Assembly: GCA_963971285.1 (NCBI GenBank)
Contig: OZ020262.1
Span: forward strand, 11,104,745 to 11,168,744
Source: Astropecten irregularis
Taxonomy: Eukaryota > Echinodermata > Asteroidea > Paxillosida > Astropectinidae
Length of the DNA stretch: 64,000 bases
Reading direction: 5' to 3'
Shown: piece after piece, positions 21,401-35,682 of the stretch
How positions within the stretch are numbered: position 1 is the first letter of the stretch
How the letters are laid out: each line of letters opens with the position of its first letter
Notes under the pieces: model-generated
Told to the model about the DNA's origin: nothing
Database searches by the model: none
The model's input: the letters and a program-made list of their open reading frames with translations, nothing else
Position numbers and translations under genes: made by a program

Positions 21401-24400
21401 TCCTGAATACCGTACAGGTTCTCTACCAACTGAGCCATCCAGCCCTACGGTGGTGGTGACCCCATTAGTCAATTATCTTTGTTCGTTTGGCAGTCAGAAA
21501 CCATGAAACCACTCACACACCGCCCTACCCCAAGGATCATTTCACCATAAAGAGAGTTAGACTACATTTCTATGAATGTCAAAATTGATGAACTGTTTGT
21601 GTCGTTGATCAAATTTGTTACAGCAACTGTTGGGAAAGTCAGTGATTTTGCGGCAGGTATTCGACAGTACGCTCAGACCATTCCAGTCACGCCAGATGCC
21701 CTGCTAACGGTAAAGAAAAACATATCATCTTGTTTTTGTTCGGTATTGAAATGTTCTGTCCTTTAGCTGGGCACATTGATTTTGTTAACAGGAGAGCCAT
21801 GTGAATACATGTAACATTTGGCCTCATACCATTTTCCACGATGAACAATGGTTTTTTTCCATCATGTAACTCTTCTTGGCGGCGAGGGCAATGGACCCTT
21901 CCGGCCTGTCAATCAAACTGTGCGCATTGACCAATTGTAGGATACCTTTTAATCAGGTGACCGTGAAAGCCTCGGTCAAACTCGGTCATATTCGGTATGT
22001 AAAACACATGGGCGGGGCTTGGAAGCAAAACCGGAACGGTCTGTTCTGAAAGAACTAGAAGGATCGTGCTTGTTTTTCCTCGTAGCGTCACCTGGCTGTA
22101 TCCACGAGAATGCTGCAACATCATGGCGGGTCTGGAATTCCTATAGAATTGGCAGCCAGACTGGCATTTATACAAGTCCTTTTATAAGCTCCTAGAAACC
22201 GTTTGAAGATTTTTTCTTCATTTTGATCTTCCTCTTGTCTTCAGATTGGCTTCCAGTTCCGAGGGCTGTCACGTACCGTCATCGACACGTACCACACCAA
22301 GTTTAAGCAGAACATAAGAGAGTCGGGCATCGTGCCTCCTGTCCAGAAGCCCAGAGAACAGGCGATAGTGTTGAACAAAGTCAACTCCTCTATCCTGAAT
22401 GCTAAGCAGGTAGGAGCCAATCATGTTTAGAGTCTTGTTTGTAAAAACACCGACCCACCTGCTTACCTCAGTTTACCATACATGTTGGTATCAATGGGAG
22501 ACTTTTGAGAACCGGTCTTCAAGTCAATAGCGCACGCACATGCACAACAGCGCAGGCGCAGAACAACGCGCGCATGCTCACAATTGCATGCGCGTGCGCT
22601 GTTGACTTGAAGACTGGTTCTCCAAAGTCTCCCATTATGTTATCCTGAATACCACAATACACCACAGTGTGGTTTGCGTGATACAGGCATGCAACTTTTC
22701 TCGTTTTTTGTTATTGTTCTAGTTGCATGCGTGGTGATAATGTGTCGTGTTCCTAGTCGGTGTTCATTGTTTGTATTTGTATAATACACTTGTCTTAAGC
22801 CGCTCATGAATAATTCATTAAGTTCATGACTATTTATGTTACTATGGTTTTCATTTCGTTTTGCTTTTAGCTGAAGTCTTTCTGGCGCTGGCTTCCTGAA
22901 CGGATGTCCTTGAAGCAGCCTCACCTGATTTTCACCACCACAGAAAATGGCATCAGTCTGAACACATTCTACAACATGTTAGTAACAATCATAGTATGGT
23001 CCTTGCCCATATATGGCGCCCACTTTTTGAGAAAACAGTAAAAAACAGCCACAGTATTTCTTAAGGCTTTTCTCTTTTATTTTTGATCTTTTAAAAGATC
23101 AAAAAGATTTTTGGTCGTTTTACTAATTTCTGGATAAATACACGATTTCAGATGGAAACATTTTAATGGTATGTTTCTACCACCACCATCTTCATACCCT
23201 GTATTAGTTATACGTAAATCTGTGAACATTTCTGTTTTGGTTTCTTACCAAAGTATGATACTTCCTTTAAGATAAATCTCAGTGCTTTGTGAAATCAGCC
23301 CCTGGTCTCATTAGTACAGCCTTTTGGCTACAGTTCTGATGTGATTTTTTTTGTTTTCTGAACAAGAAAACAGAGAACAGAACATTTTTTTAAATGTGTC
23401 ATTTTTTCTCCCCACCCCTCTTCCAGGTGTGAAGATGAGGAACAGTGTATTCTACTCGTTAAAACGCTCAACGGTGAGGTGAGAAAATGAGGAGAATAAT
23501 TCCTGTCTTCCCCAAATTGCTCTTTTCCTGTATGATTTTCTGCCTCATACAAGTAATAAAGTCCTGCAAAATGATCATGAACCAAATTTATACCCTGAAA
23601 TTTATGAATTACTCAGGGTCTGACGTTTCGATCCCAGCAGGATATTTCCCAAGGGCATTCTCTTCGCTTCAAAGAAGATCCTACCAGGCTTGAAATGTCT
23701 GGCTCTATTAATTAACTCTAATCATTTTATGGCTGTGATAAACTGATAAATAATGACATTTGAAAAGATTGATATTGATAGAACACATTCTTGTTGATGT
23801 CCAACCTTACAAGTGTTTATTTAACACTCCAAGTTCTTAAAAAGCAAATCCGTCATTGTTTGAAACTTTTTGTTTGCATCAGACCTTTGGAGCCTATCTG
23901 TCTTGCCCCTTGAGCACACGCAACAGCCCTGAAGTTAAGACGCCCTACTTCGGCAATGGTGAGATCTTCCTGTTCTCCATGGCGCCGGAGGAGAAGAAAT
24001 ACCCCTGGGTGGGGTTGGGCAGAAGGACAGAGAAGGGATCGGTCGACACGGCCAGCCAGATGTTCGTCCGAGGAACGAGAGAGCTCTTGTCCATTGGTGG
24101 AGGGTAGGTCAACCCCCTGATCTAATCTCTAAGCCAGAATCGAACCCGGCCCACATTGGTGAGAGCGGTGCCTCGTGCACTTTCCACCTATAGGTCATTG
24201 TTTTGAAACTATCTATCATATAGCTCTCTTTTCCTTTTTCAGGGAAGGAGAGGGGATACACTTAGAGAGCGACATATCCAATGGGTGGAGTCAAGCCTGC
24301 AAGACGTTTAAGAATCCACCGCTAGCGGCCGGCGGCAACTTCCAGTGCGAGACCATCGAGGTGCTAGCCTTCCACGAAGCCAGCCATAGTGCCAGCGAGA

Positions 24401-24681
24401 GGACGCAGGATGCCCGGACGAACACGGCGACACAGAGGGTGGCAGAACCGGTGGCAGAACCGGTGGCAGAACCGGTGGCAGAACCGGCGGCAGAACCGGC
24501 GGCAGAACCGGTGGCAGAACCGGTGGCAGAAACGGTGGCAGAACCGGTGGTGGAGCCCGTGGCAGAACCGGTGGTGGAGCCCGCAGGGGAAGCAGAAGGC
24601 GAGACAGCGACTTCCGATCAGCAACAGGATGCTTCACCTGTGGCTGACGGGAGCCAAGCATTAGATGGCGACGGTGTATAA
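15457..24681 (+). CDS. TBC1D24: TBC1D24 orthologue (TBC + TLDc domains), ten coding exons
   Basis: Coding exons: 15457-15739, 19114-19424, 20625-20726, 21207-21300, 21624-21709, 22245-22409, 22871-22977, 23427-23478, 23883-24103 and 24243-24681. Phases match at all nine junctions; total 619 aa (human about 559). The N-terminal half is a TBC domain (VRKGQWSVGHSVRRDLW, HPIAALLLHYMDAERAFDCL, WVWWILEDLPFAHL, FMEGLKIFYRVSLAIL). It lacks the usual catalytic Arg/Gln fingers, as in the family. The C-terminal half is a TLDc domain (FWRWLPERMSLKQPHLIFTT, ETFGAYLSCPL, GEIFLFSM, GGGEGEGIHLESDISNGWSQ, CETIEVLAF). The family acts in endosomal and synaptic-vesicle traffic through Rab35/ARF6, phosphoinositide binding and V-ATPase contact. 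The basic cluster in exon 1 matches the phosphoinositide-binding site. The extra C-terminal tail is an AEPV repeat. Confidence 0.95.
18485..18693 (-). mobile_element. TTAA-type MITE fragment in TBC1D24 intron 1
   Basis: Contains TCTCAAGAAGTGGGCACTGTATGGGACTGG and the GATGACTGTTACTGTATC block, ending AACTTATGATATTATCTTTC. The other half is missing. Confidence 0.6.
19463..19910. repeat. 56-bp tandem array, eight units, in TBC1D24 intron 2
   Basis: GAGTTAGGAG recurs at 19463, 19519, 19575, 19631, 19687, 19743, 19799 and 19855, exactly 56 bases apart. Each unit carries CCTGACATTTCAATCCTAGC, AGGATCTTTCTC and AAAGGCTGCTCA. Units 3-4-5 match 6-7-8 (units 4 and 7 are identical), giving a 168-bp higher-order period. 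An inverted partial unit follows at about 19925-19990. Single dispersed units occur near 7431-7512, 23615-23705, 35556-35600, 46055-46115 and 57680-57750. Confidence 0.9.
20569..20624 (+). promoter_or_regulatory. UG/UGUUU-rich tract abutting the exon 3 acceptor of TBC1D24
   Basis: About 50 bases of TTTG/TGTG repeats run directly into the TTTCAG acceptor. UG-rich tracts at 3' splice sites are known targets of CELF-type splicing regulators. The exon that follows (102 bases) is phase 0-0 and could be skipped in frame. Confidence 0.4.
20795..20836 (+). pseudogene. Decayed partial copy of TBC1D24 exon 3
   Basis: This 42-base stretch matches the 3' end of exon 3 plus the first donor base (20687-20728) with six differences. 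The matching frame reads VWRMLEDVPFAHL against the exon's VWWILEDLPFAHL. The donor GTAAG is absent: the foldback element GGGGCCAATTTCAC begins exactly where it should be. An AG (AACTAG) lies directly before it. Confidence 0.65.
20836..21040. mobile_element. Foldback element, GGGGCCAATTTCAT family (right end decayed)
   Basis: Begins GGGGCCAATTTCACGGCCCT, with CTGCTTAGCACAAAAATTTG and the GATTGTTCTTTGGCTGTTGTTTGCTGAC interior of copies 1 and 2. It ends near TTTGTGCTAAGCAAATTTTT, without a clean right terminus. Confidence 0.6.
21350..21520 (-). mobile_element. tRNA-derived SINE, near complete
   Basis: Minus-strand copy with TGGATGGCTCAGTTGGTAGA, CCGGTTCGAATCCCACTCC and TCAATTTTTCTTTGTTCACT. It retains the 5' extension TGGTTTCATGGTTTCTGACT seen in the minus half of the dimer at 3984-4287. 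It lies in TBC1D24 intron 4. Confidence 0.7.
22493..22637. mobile_element. Foldback element with AATGGGAGACTTT ends
   Basis: ATGGGAGACTTTTGAGAACC and TCTTCAAGTCAATAGCGCAC at the left are mirrored by GTGCGCTGTTGACTTGAAGA and GGTTCTCCAAAGTCTCCCAT at the right. The centre is alternating purine-pyrimidine (GCGCGCATGC). It lies in TBC1D24 intron 6. Confidence 0.7.
23010..23270. mobile_element. TTAA-type MITE, 5'-truncated
   Basis: Starts within GCCCACTTTTTGAGAAAACA and ends ACCAAAGTATGATACTTCCTTTAA. It has the GATCTTTTAAAAGATC palindrome and lies in TBC1D24 intron 7. Confidence 0.65.
24436..24592 (+). repeat. 12-bp coding repeat in the TBC1D24 C-terminus
   Basis: About a dozen tandem copies of GTGGCAGAACCG and variants, each coding V/A-A-E-P. 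They form an acidic, Pro/Ala-rich low-complexity tail after the TLDc domain. Length is likely variable between individuals. Confidence 0.85.
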
Positions 24682-25054
24682 GATGATGCTGTTACAACGA
24701 CGTCATTTAGACGCTTGACTTTGACTTTTAAAGTTCGCGGCTGACAAAAGATTTTAGACCCACTGGCCTGGCCAGGCTTTTTAGAGGCTAGGCCTGACTA
24801 GTATTATACTGTAGTTTCTCTCCTTCTCCCATATGATGTATGTTACTCATAAGTGGTATACAGCTGCTTTTTGGCTTAGTCTGAGTATTTGGTGAGCTGT
24901 TTTTTCTATTGAGCAGCCTCTTAAATGTTTGTACCCAAATTGTGTGAGTTATTGTCTTTGCTAACACATCATATCATGTGATGATGTGACGTGTGTAATT
25001 CCAGCCGAGTCATCAGATCAATGAGTATGGATGTAGCTTATCTGGGAAGTGGAA

Positions 25055-25228
25055 GGGTGTGGCAGCAGAAGGGCGAGGCAGCAGAAGGGCGTGGCAGCAG
25101 AAGGGCGTGGCAGCAGAAGGATGTGGCAGCAGAAGTGCATGGCAGTGGAAGGGCGTGGCAGCTAAAGGGCGTGGCAGCAGAAGGGCGTGGCAGCAGAAGG
25201 GCATGGCTGCAGAAGGGCGTGGCGTCAG
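25055..25228 (+). repeat. 16-bp minisatellite downstream of TBC1D24
   Basis: About ten copies of GGGCGTGGCAGCAGAA with small changes. Because 16 is not a multiple of three, all three frames read the same cycling peptide, which creates misleading ORFs on both strands. It probably lies in the 3' UTR of TBC1D24. Confidence 0.85.
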
Positions 25229-26213
25229 AGGAGGGGGAGGCATTTTAACATTTTTAAAATCTCTGTTCAATATCTACCCTGTATGATTATGAATGGTTGG
25301 TACGGTGTTGGGATTTGGGGAAATGTTATCATATTTGATATAATTCCATGTGCTATAGGTTGGTTCCAGATTGTCTGGTAGACTTGTAAAAATCATTGTG
25401 AAATAGTTTGTCTTAAATCTTGCTTGGTCAAATAAATCTAGTGAATAGATAGATGTATCCTAGTGGTCTAGATAACCGGTAAAATTATGGGTTGATTTCA
25501 TGAAGTCATCCTACGATCGATCATAACTCAAGTTACAATGGATTATCCATCGTATCCTACGTAGGGCTGCAATGCATCACAAGTCCTACGATCGATAGTA
25601 ATGCAAGTTACAAAGGATAACCCATCATACTCATCGTATTCCAAATGTGACTTTATCAACAAAAAAAAAGGGGCTGAATCATATCAAAACAAATTCTATA
25701 AATATATTTTTTTTTCTTGTAAATTTATTAATGGCCAGACAAATCATGACCATTATTGTAGGATTTTGTTGTGAATAAAACAAAAACAAACAAAAACAAA
25801 AGTACAAACAAAACAAAAAAACAAACGAAAATTTATACCATTGTGTAAACGCTTTTAACCTCTACTGATAATGTGCTTCAAAGTTTGGGATGAAGGCTTT
25901 TAAAATATCTTCAATATTGTGTCAGTCAGTGTGTATGGATATTAATTATGTGTATATGGGGTTTTAGATGTGTATATTTGATTGGCTATGCAAATGTATC
26001 GGTGATAGTATGTATAAGCAATAAGCAATAAGTATTAAATAGCAATGCTCGTATTTTTTAGTATTGGACACCAGTAATAAGTAATAACCACACAGCAGCT
26101 AGCATTTTGGCACGTAATATTTGTACTTGTACGAGAGAAATGTTTATAGAAATATATCAGTATTATGGTGTAAACGGTTATTGTGTGACATCACAGAATG
26201 AGTGGAAAGTCGC

Positions 26214-26578
26214 TTAAAGGTAATATCATACTTTGGTTTTTTATCAAAGAAATACAGATTCATGGGCAAGAATATCAAGACAGATACAGTAACAGTCATC
26301 TGTGACAATTTCAGTCCCATACGTTGCCCACTTTTTGAGAAAACAGAGAAAAACAGTCACAGTATTTCTTTAGTCTTTTTTCTTTTATTTTTGATCTTTT
26401 AAAAGATCAAAAAGATTCTCGGTCGTTGTTTGACTGATTTCTGGATAAATACAGCATTTCAGTCGGAAACATTTTAACGGTATGTTTCTACCACCACCAT
26501 CTTCATACCCTGTAAGTTATACGTAAATCTGTGAACATTTTCTGTTTTGGTTTCTTACCAGTATGATACTACCTTTAA
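26214..26578 (+). mobile_element. TTAA-type MITE, full-length copy
   Basis: TTAAAGGTAATATCATACTT at the left and CAGTATGATACTACCTTTAA at the right, with the GATCTTTTAAAAGATC palindrome. This is among the best preserved copies and can serve as the family reference. Confidence 0.8.
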
Positions 26579-27306
26579 GTCATCAGCCTGTCCAGCTATT
26601 CAAAGGCAACATTCTGTTGATTCAATTACATCAAAATCTCCTGAATTGTCTCAAGTTTCAACCAAGGAAAGAAACATTTGAAAAGCTGGGTTTTTAAAGT
26701 TCAATTCATTGGTAATTAATCTTAAACATATTTTGTGTGACTTTCCACCATGATGTTTAATAGGTCACAATGTGTGTTCACAGACCGGCCTGTATATTTT
26801 TTTTTACCAACAGCTATTGATGGATTTCTTTTAATGCTATATTTCAGTTGAATTTTCATAACTCAGAAACCTCATTATACCCATGAAATTGAGTAAAATC
26901 TTCACTCTGGATTTAGTGACTTTCCATCATGTCCATCAAAATTGTGCAACTAATAGAAAAGCATTTTAGGGTTTGTTTCTTATCAATTATTTTTGTACAG
27001 TTTATTCTTCGGAAATGTTTAAAACATCTGCATGTATAATTTATCGATATGAGGAATCTTTTTAATCAGGTTTATACAATTATTTCGGGGAGGAACTCTT
27101 GTTAGGTCGTATTATATTATGTAAAGTAAATTTAAAAACATTAAATGCATAATTAGAAGCAATCATTGAAAGCTTAACGAGCTGGGAATATTGGCTTCGA
27201 GCACTCCTTATGCAAAATTTAATATTCAAATAATTACAGGGCATTAATTTTAGATTTGTAGAGTGCATTTTTATTTAATACATATTATTTTATCACAAAA
27301 TACTAC

Positions 27307-27674
27307 GGAGCTCCACGAGTGCCATTCCACTTATCCAGATAACCACATAATTTATCTTGCCAAATCGACTTATTAAGCCCTAAAAGTCGGCTTATCAAGA
27401 TAATTTATCCGTGAAGGATGACTTTTTCTGAAAGAAGGAAGTCGACTTGTCCTGACAGTTTACCTTGTAAGGACGACTTATTAAAACTGAGGTTACTTAT
27501 CAGGATAAGACGACATTTTAGATTCACTTTGTTGACCTGGCTTCTCGTTTTCGCTAAAAGTCATCATGTTGAGATAATTATTGAGACAAGACGACTTTTA
27601 CCACTCCAAAAGTCGACTTGGCGAAATAAATTATATGGTTATCTCGATAAGTGAAATGGCACTCGTGGAGCTCC
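27307..27674. mobile_element. MITE with ~45-bp inverted repeats (GGAGCTCCACGAGTGCCATT)
   Basis: GGAGCTCCACGAGTGCCATT, then CCACTTATCCAGATAACCAC, is mirrored at the right by GGTTATCTCGATAAGTGAAA and TGGCACTCGTGGAGCTCC. The core has several degenerate AAGTCGACTT motifs. Confidence 0.75.
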
Positions 27675-27941
27675 ATAACTACTCTTCTTGCCACATTCTA
27701 TTATAACGTGCTTCTACTCTGACCAAAAAATTGTGTATTACGTAAAATGAGATATTACATCGATTAAGTATTAAGGAAAAGGGATTGCTTTGCTTGAAGG
27801 TTACACAGTTGTTTGATATGTAATTCAGTACCAGAATACACTTTGAAAAACTGTACTTGATATTGTTACTTGTTTTATTTTTGCTTTGGCCATTTAGGAG
27901 AGGATAGTTGCAAGGTGTCATCAGCCTGTCCAGCTATTCAT

Positions 27942-28170
27942 GGGCCCTTACGAAACAACGGATTGGGCTTGAGCTTGGGCTTAGGCTCTGTCATGTAAAA
28001 GCTGAAAATACAGATTGTGAATTTTCCCTGAGGTTGAAGCTCCGTTTTCTTGTTCGAAGCAGAGTATGTACTTTGAAACCGTACCCCAAAACCTTTATTT
28101 TGATACCTGTTACTTTAGAATGGATGTACGAAATGGAGCCGGAGCCCAAGCGGAGGTTTTATAAAGGCCC
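27942..28170. mobile_element. MITE with GGGCCCTTACGAAAC ends (copy 2 of 4810-5048)
   Basis: GGGCCCTTACGAAACAACGG at the left and GGAGGTTTTATAAAGGCCC at the right. It shares GAGCTTGGGCTTAGGCTCTG and GATACCTGTTACTTTAGAAT with the first copy. Confidence 0.6.
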
Positions 28171-28447
28171 ATAGATTATTTTCTAGTTTTAATATTCCAT
28201 TCTAATCTCCTGAATTGTCTCAGGTTTTAACAAAAAGAGGACGATAGCACCTTATGTGTGTAATGTATCATTGGGAAACTTGTTCCATTGTCTCAGAGGC
28301 CAACAATACTGTTGCGTCAGTATAATATTAAGGTCGTTATCTTCATGTCACAATTTCGAGACATTCGGATATCTGTTTGTGGAATAAGGTCAAATGAACC
28401 GAAGTTCCCAGATTAAACCTACAAAAGCTACAGGTGGCAATAGTTAA

Positions 28448-28613
28448 GGGCTCTGCGCTCGAGCTATTTATAGAATACGCTCTTTATATTGACAGCTATA
28501 CTTACCCGGATGTTTGGACAAATTTCACAACATTTAGGTATAAGTTAATTGGGCAACGTGCGACTTGTTTGTCCGAACATCTGAATGTGACGTCACGAGC
28601 GCTGAGCCCTATT
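28448..28613. mobile_element. MITE with AGGGCTCTGCGC ends (copy 2, inverted)
   Basis: AGGGCTCTGCGCTCGAGCTA at the left, GTCACGAGCGCTGAGCCCT at the right. The interior GACTTGTTTGTCCGAACATC matches the complement of 13205-13394. Confidence 0.65.
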
Positions 28614-28796
28614 GGGCCATTTGGATGGACTATAACAAGGTGCTGTCAATTCCTCACTCGGTTTTATCTAAGATCTACGCACGTCTGTGACAAACCCTGA
28701 TACTCGACATACAACCCATGGTTCCTCATTCCTTTAGGAAACTCTCAGTGGAATAGACTCGTTGACCGTCACCGTGACGGTGACCTCAATCTGCTG

Positions 28797-30513
28797 TTAC
28801 CTCTTGGCCGGGATGCTGAGCAGTTTCTGTAGATGCTCGATATCCTCCAGTATCTCTTCTTCAGTTTTAATTTTCGCCAACTGTACCAAAAAAAAAATCC
28901 CCAAATTTCAAATAAGAATTGAACATTATAAGTATAAGAAAAATTTGAGGCTTTGCATGGTGACAATTGGTATGTGGATCGGTTTGCGGAAACACCATGT
29001 AATTATCGTTCGTACTTTCGCACTTTTATATCGTTCACACTTCTTGCTCTCAACGTTTCGAATAGCCTGCTCGAATCATCATCAGGTCTCCTGATTATAA
29101 ATATACTTCTGGAAACCTTGAATATAGTCGTGAAAGGACATTCCTACATTGACCCTAAACCTTAGCCCATTTTGGTTAGGAACCATTCTAAATTTCCCCC
29201 GGTTACATTTACCGAGACCCCTCTCTGCAAACGGTGCCAAACAAAAGTTTGGTCCACTTTGTACTTTGAACCCGAACCCTCCCAAATCCGATACCCATGA
29301 CCTCTGACCTGATTGGCTTCCAGGGTCACTCCCTGCTCCTGTTTCTTCTTCAGCTTCTGGATCTGATCCAGTTTCTTGGTCAGCGTCTTGAGCTTCCTCT
29401 CATCTTCACCGAGGCTGGAGACGGAGGTAGTTAAGGTAGATGGTGCGGTCGAGGAGAACTTGGCAGAGATTGAGGGGTTGGAAGGTGACAGCGTGTCTAC
29501 CACCTTAGTGAGGGCCTCTTGGCTATCCTTGTCCTCCGAGGCAAGTTTGGGTCTGTTTAGGAAAAGTTCAAACAGCAAATGCTCTGAACAGATATTTTCT
29601 GTGCCGCACTCTATACTGCAGGGTGTACTTCCCCTTATCATGGGACGTACACCCTGCAATTATAGAGTGCGGTGGATCGTAAATTCTTTTGTTGCCGGAC
29701 AAAAGGCGGGCGGGGACACTCCAGTAATGGCGGACATTATATCGTGCCGTCGGATCGGTCTATATATACTGCATCTAAGACTGATTGATGAGAGGATGTG
29801 AAAGGTGATGTGAGGGATGACACTTACTTGTACCCAGCCGCTAGGTCTTGTGTAATCCACAGTTCTTGTCTTAACTTGTTGGCCAAGTCATGATTCTAAA
29901 AGCGGAACAAAATTAGGGAAATCTTTTGAAATTTCTGAGATAACAGATACAGTCTGTGAAATATGAATGGTTCCTTTGAGAACCCAAAAATCTTTTCCTG
30001 TCCCAAGGTAATACCAACGGTTGTTCTCAGAACCACACTCTCTCACAGAAGAGATTACATGGTGTCACCGCAAACCTACCAACTTTTAGTACTTCCATCA
30101 TGCATAGCTTCAAGTCTTATTTAGACAAAGTTTTTTTCTTGTAGTTTTGTTTAATTTAAGCAGAACAAACAGACAAATCCAAGCCAATGCGTTCTTCTCA
30201 TGTTTAAAAAAAAAATGTTGCAACTTATGTGACACTGACGACACGTCATGTAATGTCAGTGATTTTCACAGCCTCCCGATGAAGGCAGCAGACACTTCTG
30301 TGTGTTTGCTGCCCCCTAGAGTTTGATAGGTTTCAAACAAACCTTATCTGCTTTTGCCTGAGCAAGTTTCTCTCGCAATTCTTGAACTGGGTCGTGACGA
30401 GGCTTCAATGTCGGTAACGGTCCAGCGCCGACCACTGATTCCTCCACGTCAAAGCCTCCTGTTTGTTTGGTCTTGTTGGCTCGCTTCTGGTTCTTTTTCT
30501 GGGATTTGGACAT
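28797..30513 (-). CDS. 188-aa coiled-coil protein with an eIF2A/PYM-like C-terminus
   Basis: Exons in transcript order: 30513-30343, 29895-29828, 29552-29309 and 28880-28797. Phases match (0,2,0). A 5' UTR acceptor (TTTTTTTTCAG) lies 18 bases before the ATG. The protein starts with a basic MSKSQKKNQKRANKTKQ, then HDPVQELREKLAQAKADK and LANKLRQELWITQDLAAGYK. A Ser/Thr-rich linker follows, then a predicted coiled coil, LKTLTKKLDQIQKLKKKQEQ and LAKIKTEEEILEDIEHLQKL. This last block resembles the C-terminal helices of eIF2A and of PYM (ribosome-bound EJC disassembly factor). However, neither the eIF2A beta-propeller nor the PYM Mago-Y14-binding N-terminus is present. A real, small, probably translation-related protein; the name is left open. 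Confidence 0.8.
29603..29672. repeat. Inverted repeat (hairpin) in an intron
   Basis: CCGCACTCTATACTGCAGGG at the left pairs with CCCTGCAATTATAGAGTGCGG at the right, with a short GTAC..ccc..GTAC centre. It is a compact foldback of about 70 bases. Confidence 0.6.
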
Positions 30514-31279
30514 TTTGGAGACTTGAAAAGCCTGAAAAAAAAAATACATTGAATTTAGAAAGTAACATAATTGATCAAACCAGATAAAACAATGTAATAA
30601 TTAAAGGTTTAGGTGAGAAAATTCAAAATGTAAAGCCGCTCTAGTATTCACCATGCAGTTCAAAAACATCAAATTAAAGACTAGATGCAAAAACATGACA
30701 ACCTGTTGAGATTGAGGACAATGCGATTTACAAGATGATCATTTACATTACAATGATTTTCACAATATGCGAACATGAACTTTGAAGATGAAGTCGAAGT
30801 CGAAGGAAGTACGTATGCGAGTAGGACTGTAACGTTAGACCTATATAATATGCATCCATTTAAAGTTAATTCAGGCAGCTTGATGTACATAGTACATGTA
30901 TATACATCAATACAACTTACACAATGCAAGATAATTACATTTTTCTTTAAGTTATAAAATAAAAGTTCAACTCACAACTTTCATTACTGTTTACAACAAT
31001 ACAAACAAGTTGCAATCATGACAATGCACGCACTGCCATACGACTTGTTTACGTAAACTACTCGATTATTTCTCAGATCAGAGAAAATTCGTTACCTGAG
31101 TTTAACTATTCACGTCCCTAGTATTCGAAATGTCATTTAAAAAGCCATCAAAATCCCCCGAATTACCACTTTCCTAAATGACTTTGTTTACCTTGTCCGC
31201 TGCAGTCACACATGCAGGCTTGAATACTGTGGTTATAGGACGCCCTCTTGCGGTGTAATTTGAGAGAAGTTTGCAAAAT

Positions 31280-31415
31280 AGGGTGCATTCGTTTAGCTCA
31301 CACGGGTCAGCCCTTACTGGGAATGGTCGTGTTTTACTGCACAAACCACAAACCAAGCGAGAGAATGGGACGAGGTTGACTGGTGTCGACCCGGGGGAGC
31401 TAAACGAATGCACCC
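31280..31415. mobile_element. MITE with GGGTGCATTCGTTTAGCTC ends
   Basis: GGGTGCATTCGTTTAGCTCA at the left and GAGCTAAACGAATGCACCC at the right are exact complements over 19 bases. The inner ends also pair partly (ACGGGTC / GACCCGG). Single copy in this window. Confidence 0.75.
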
Positions 31416-31648
31416 ATAAAATCCTTGACCCGTTTGCTCTTCTAGCTTGCCAAATACAATTAAATGCCGTACATGTATTTGGACCGGACACACCCCTATT
31501 ATAGTTGACCCGTGATCGGGGTGGGAGTCTACAATGAACGTGAAGGAAACATGGTTTTAGTCCGAAGGTTCACAAGCAGTATTATTGTGAACAATCTCTG
31601 TTGATGAATATTAAATGATTTTGGTCGGGAAATAGATATATTTTTAGC

Positions 31649-31701
31649 CCCCCCCGGCCCCCTCTCACTTGGCACTGGGGAGGGGGGGGGGGGGGGGGGG
31701 T
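31649..31701. repeat. Poly-C / poly-G hairpin tract
   Basis: CCCCCCCCGGCCCCC followed about 20 bases later by GGGGAGG and about 18 G in a row. The tract can fold as a GC hairpin or a G-quadruplex and is a likely sequencing trouble spot. Confidence 0.6.
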
Positions 31702-32628
31702 GGACTTCTTATAAGTACACCACCACAACCCTAGTATAATATAAATGTAGTGATGATGACGTGATGGAATTATCATTTGCATGCTCCATGTCATTTGTAA
31801 CTTTCTCATCTGAATTTAATTTTTCACTCATTTCATATTTTCCCACTCATCAATATCCTAAGATATTCCAGTTGAACTAAAAACTCAAGTGTGGGCGAAG
31901 AGAAGAAAAACCATGCCAACAATTTTACGGCATTTTTTCTTTATGTGCAAGCGCCGTTTTTTTGTGTGCGGACATCATCTCATATCCTTCCTCCATGGTT
32001 CAAGGAATTCATCGATGTAGATGACCTCCTTATTTCTTTGAATGGACAGAATAACATTTTTCATTAATTTTGTCTCGTAAAATAATGCATTTTTTATGAT
32101 TCTTTTGTTTTACATGTATAAATGTGACGTATTTCACCTGTACCAGTTATTGTCACTAAAACAATGGAGGTAGGACAACTATAGTTAAAAGCTGATTGAA
32201 AAAGTGTGCGAATGCAGCATGACAGGTTGCATGTTCACTGATGCTACATCAGCAATTATATCGACCTTTCACCTAATTTAAATATTTGAAATTAATACGC
32301 CTATTGGTTTTGTACTTATTTCTGTATTTGAAAGAGAAAAAGTTTAAGTTAACCAATTAATATTTTTTATTGTAGCTTACTTAAGTAAATAAAAGAAACA
32401 ATTAAGGAAACCACACACTGATAATAGTTCAATCTTGTTTTTCTGAGGACTGTTTTTTCTAGCGGATTGGCCGTAAAGATTTGAGTGAGAAGGCTCGACC
32501 TTTGACCCATGGGATTACGCAGGTTATGCTACGTAGCACGTCGTGCGTGGTACGAAAATCATCACCGAAGTCGGCGTTTATTTGCCATATTTTTCGCCAG
32601 AAAGGAAGGTTCGACTGCCTTAGCCAAG

Positions 32629-35682
<3,054 letters not shown>

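Larger units (their letters stand above)
24682..28796. other. TBC1D24 3' flank and intergenic region
   Basis: Holds the probable TBC1D24 3' UTR (AATAAA at about 25429 and 25773), the 16-bp minisatellite at 25055-25228, and MITEs at 25491-25661, 26214-26578, 27307-27674, 27942-28170 and 28448-28613. No further gene was recognised. Confidence 0.6.
30514..32628. other. Intergenic region between divergent genes
   Basis: Should include the 5' UTR exon(s) and promoter of the minus-strand coiled-coil gene and the promoter of SERP1. Recognised items are the MITE at 31280-31415 and the C/G-tract hairpin at 31649-31701. No other gene was seen. Confidence 0.5.

Noticed and set aside
24308..24664. Overlapping frames on both strands rich in Pro/Val/Leu, Arg/Trp/Gln or His/Phe/Cys
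   Set aside because: Shadows of the 12-bp repeat in the TBC1D24 last exon.
24991..25286. Frames with cycling AAEGRGSRRAWQQKG-like peptides
   Set aside because: Produced by the 16-bp minisatellite, which reads the same in all three frames.
29376..29801. 141-codon plus-strand frame
   Set aside because: Antisense to the third coding exon of the coiled-coil gene and its intron hairpin; no independent evidence.
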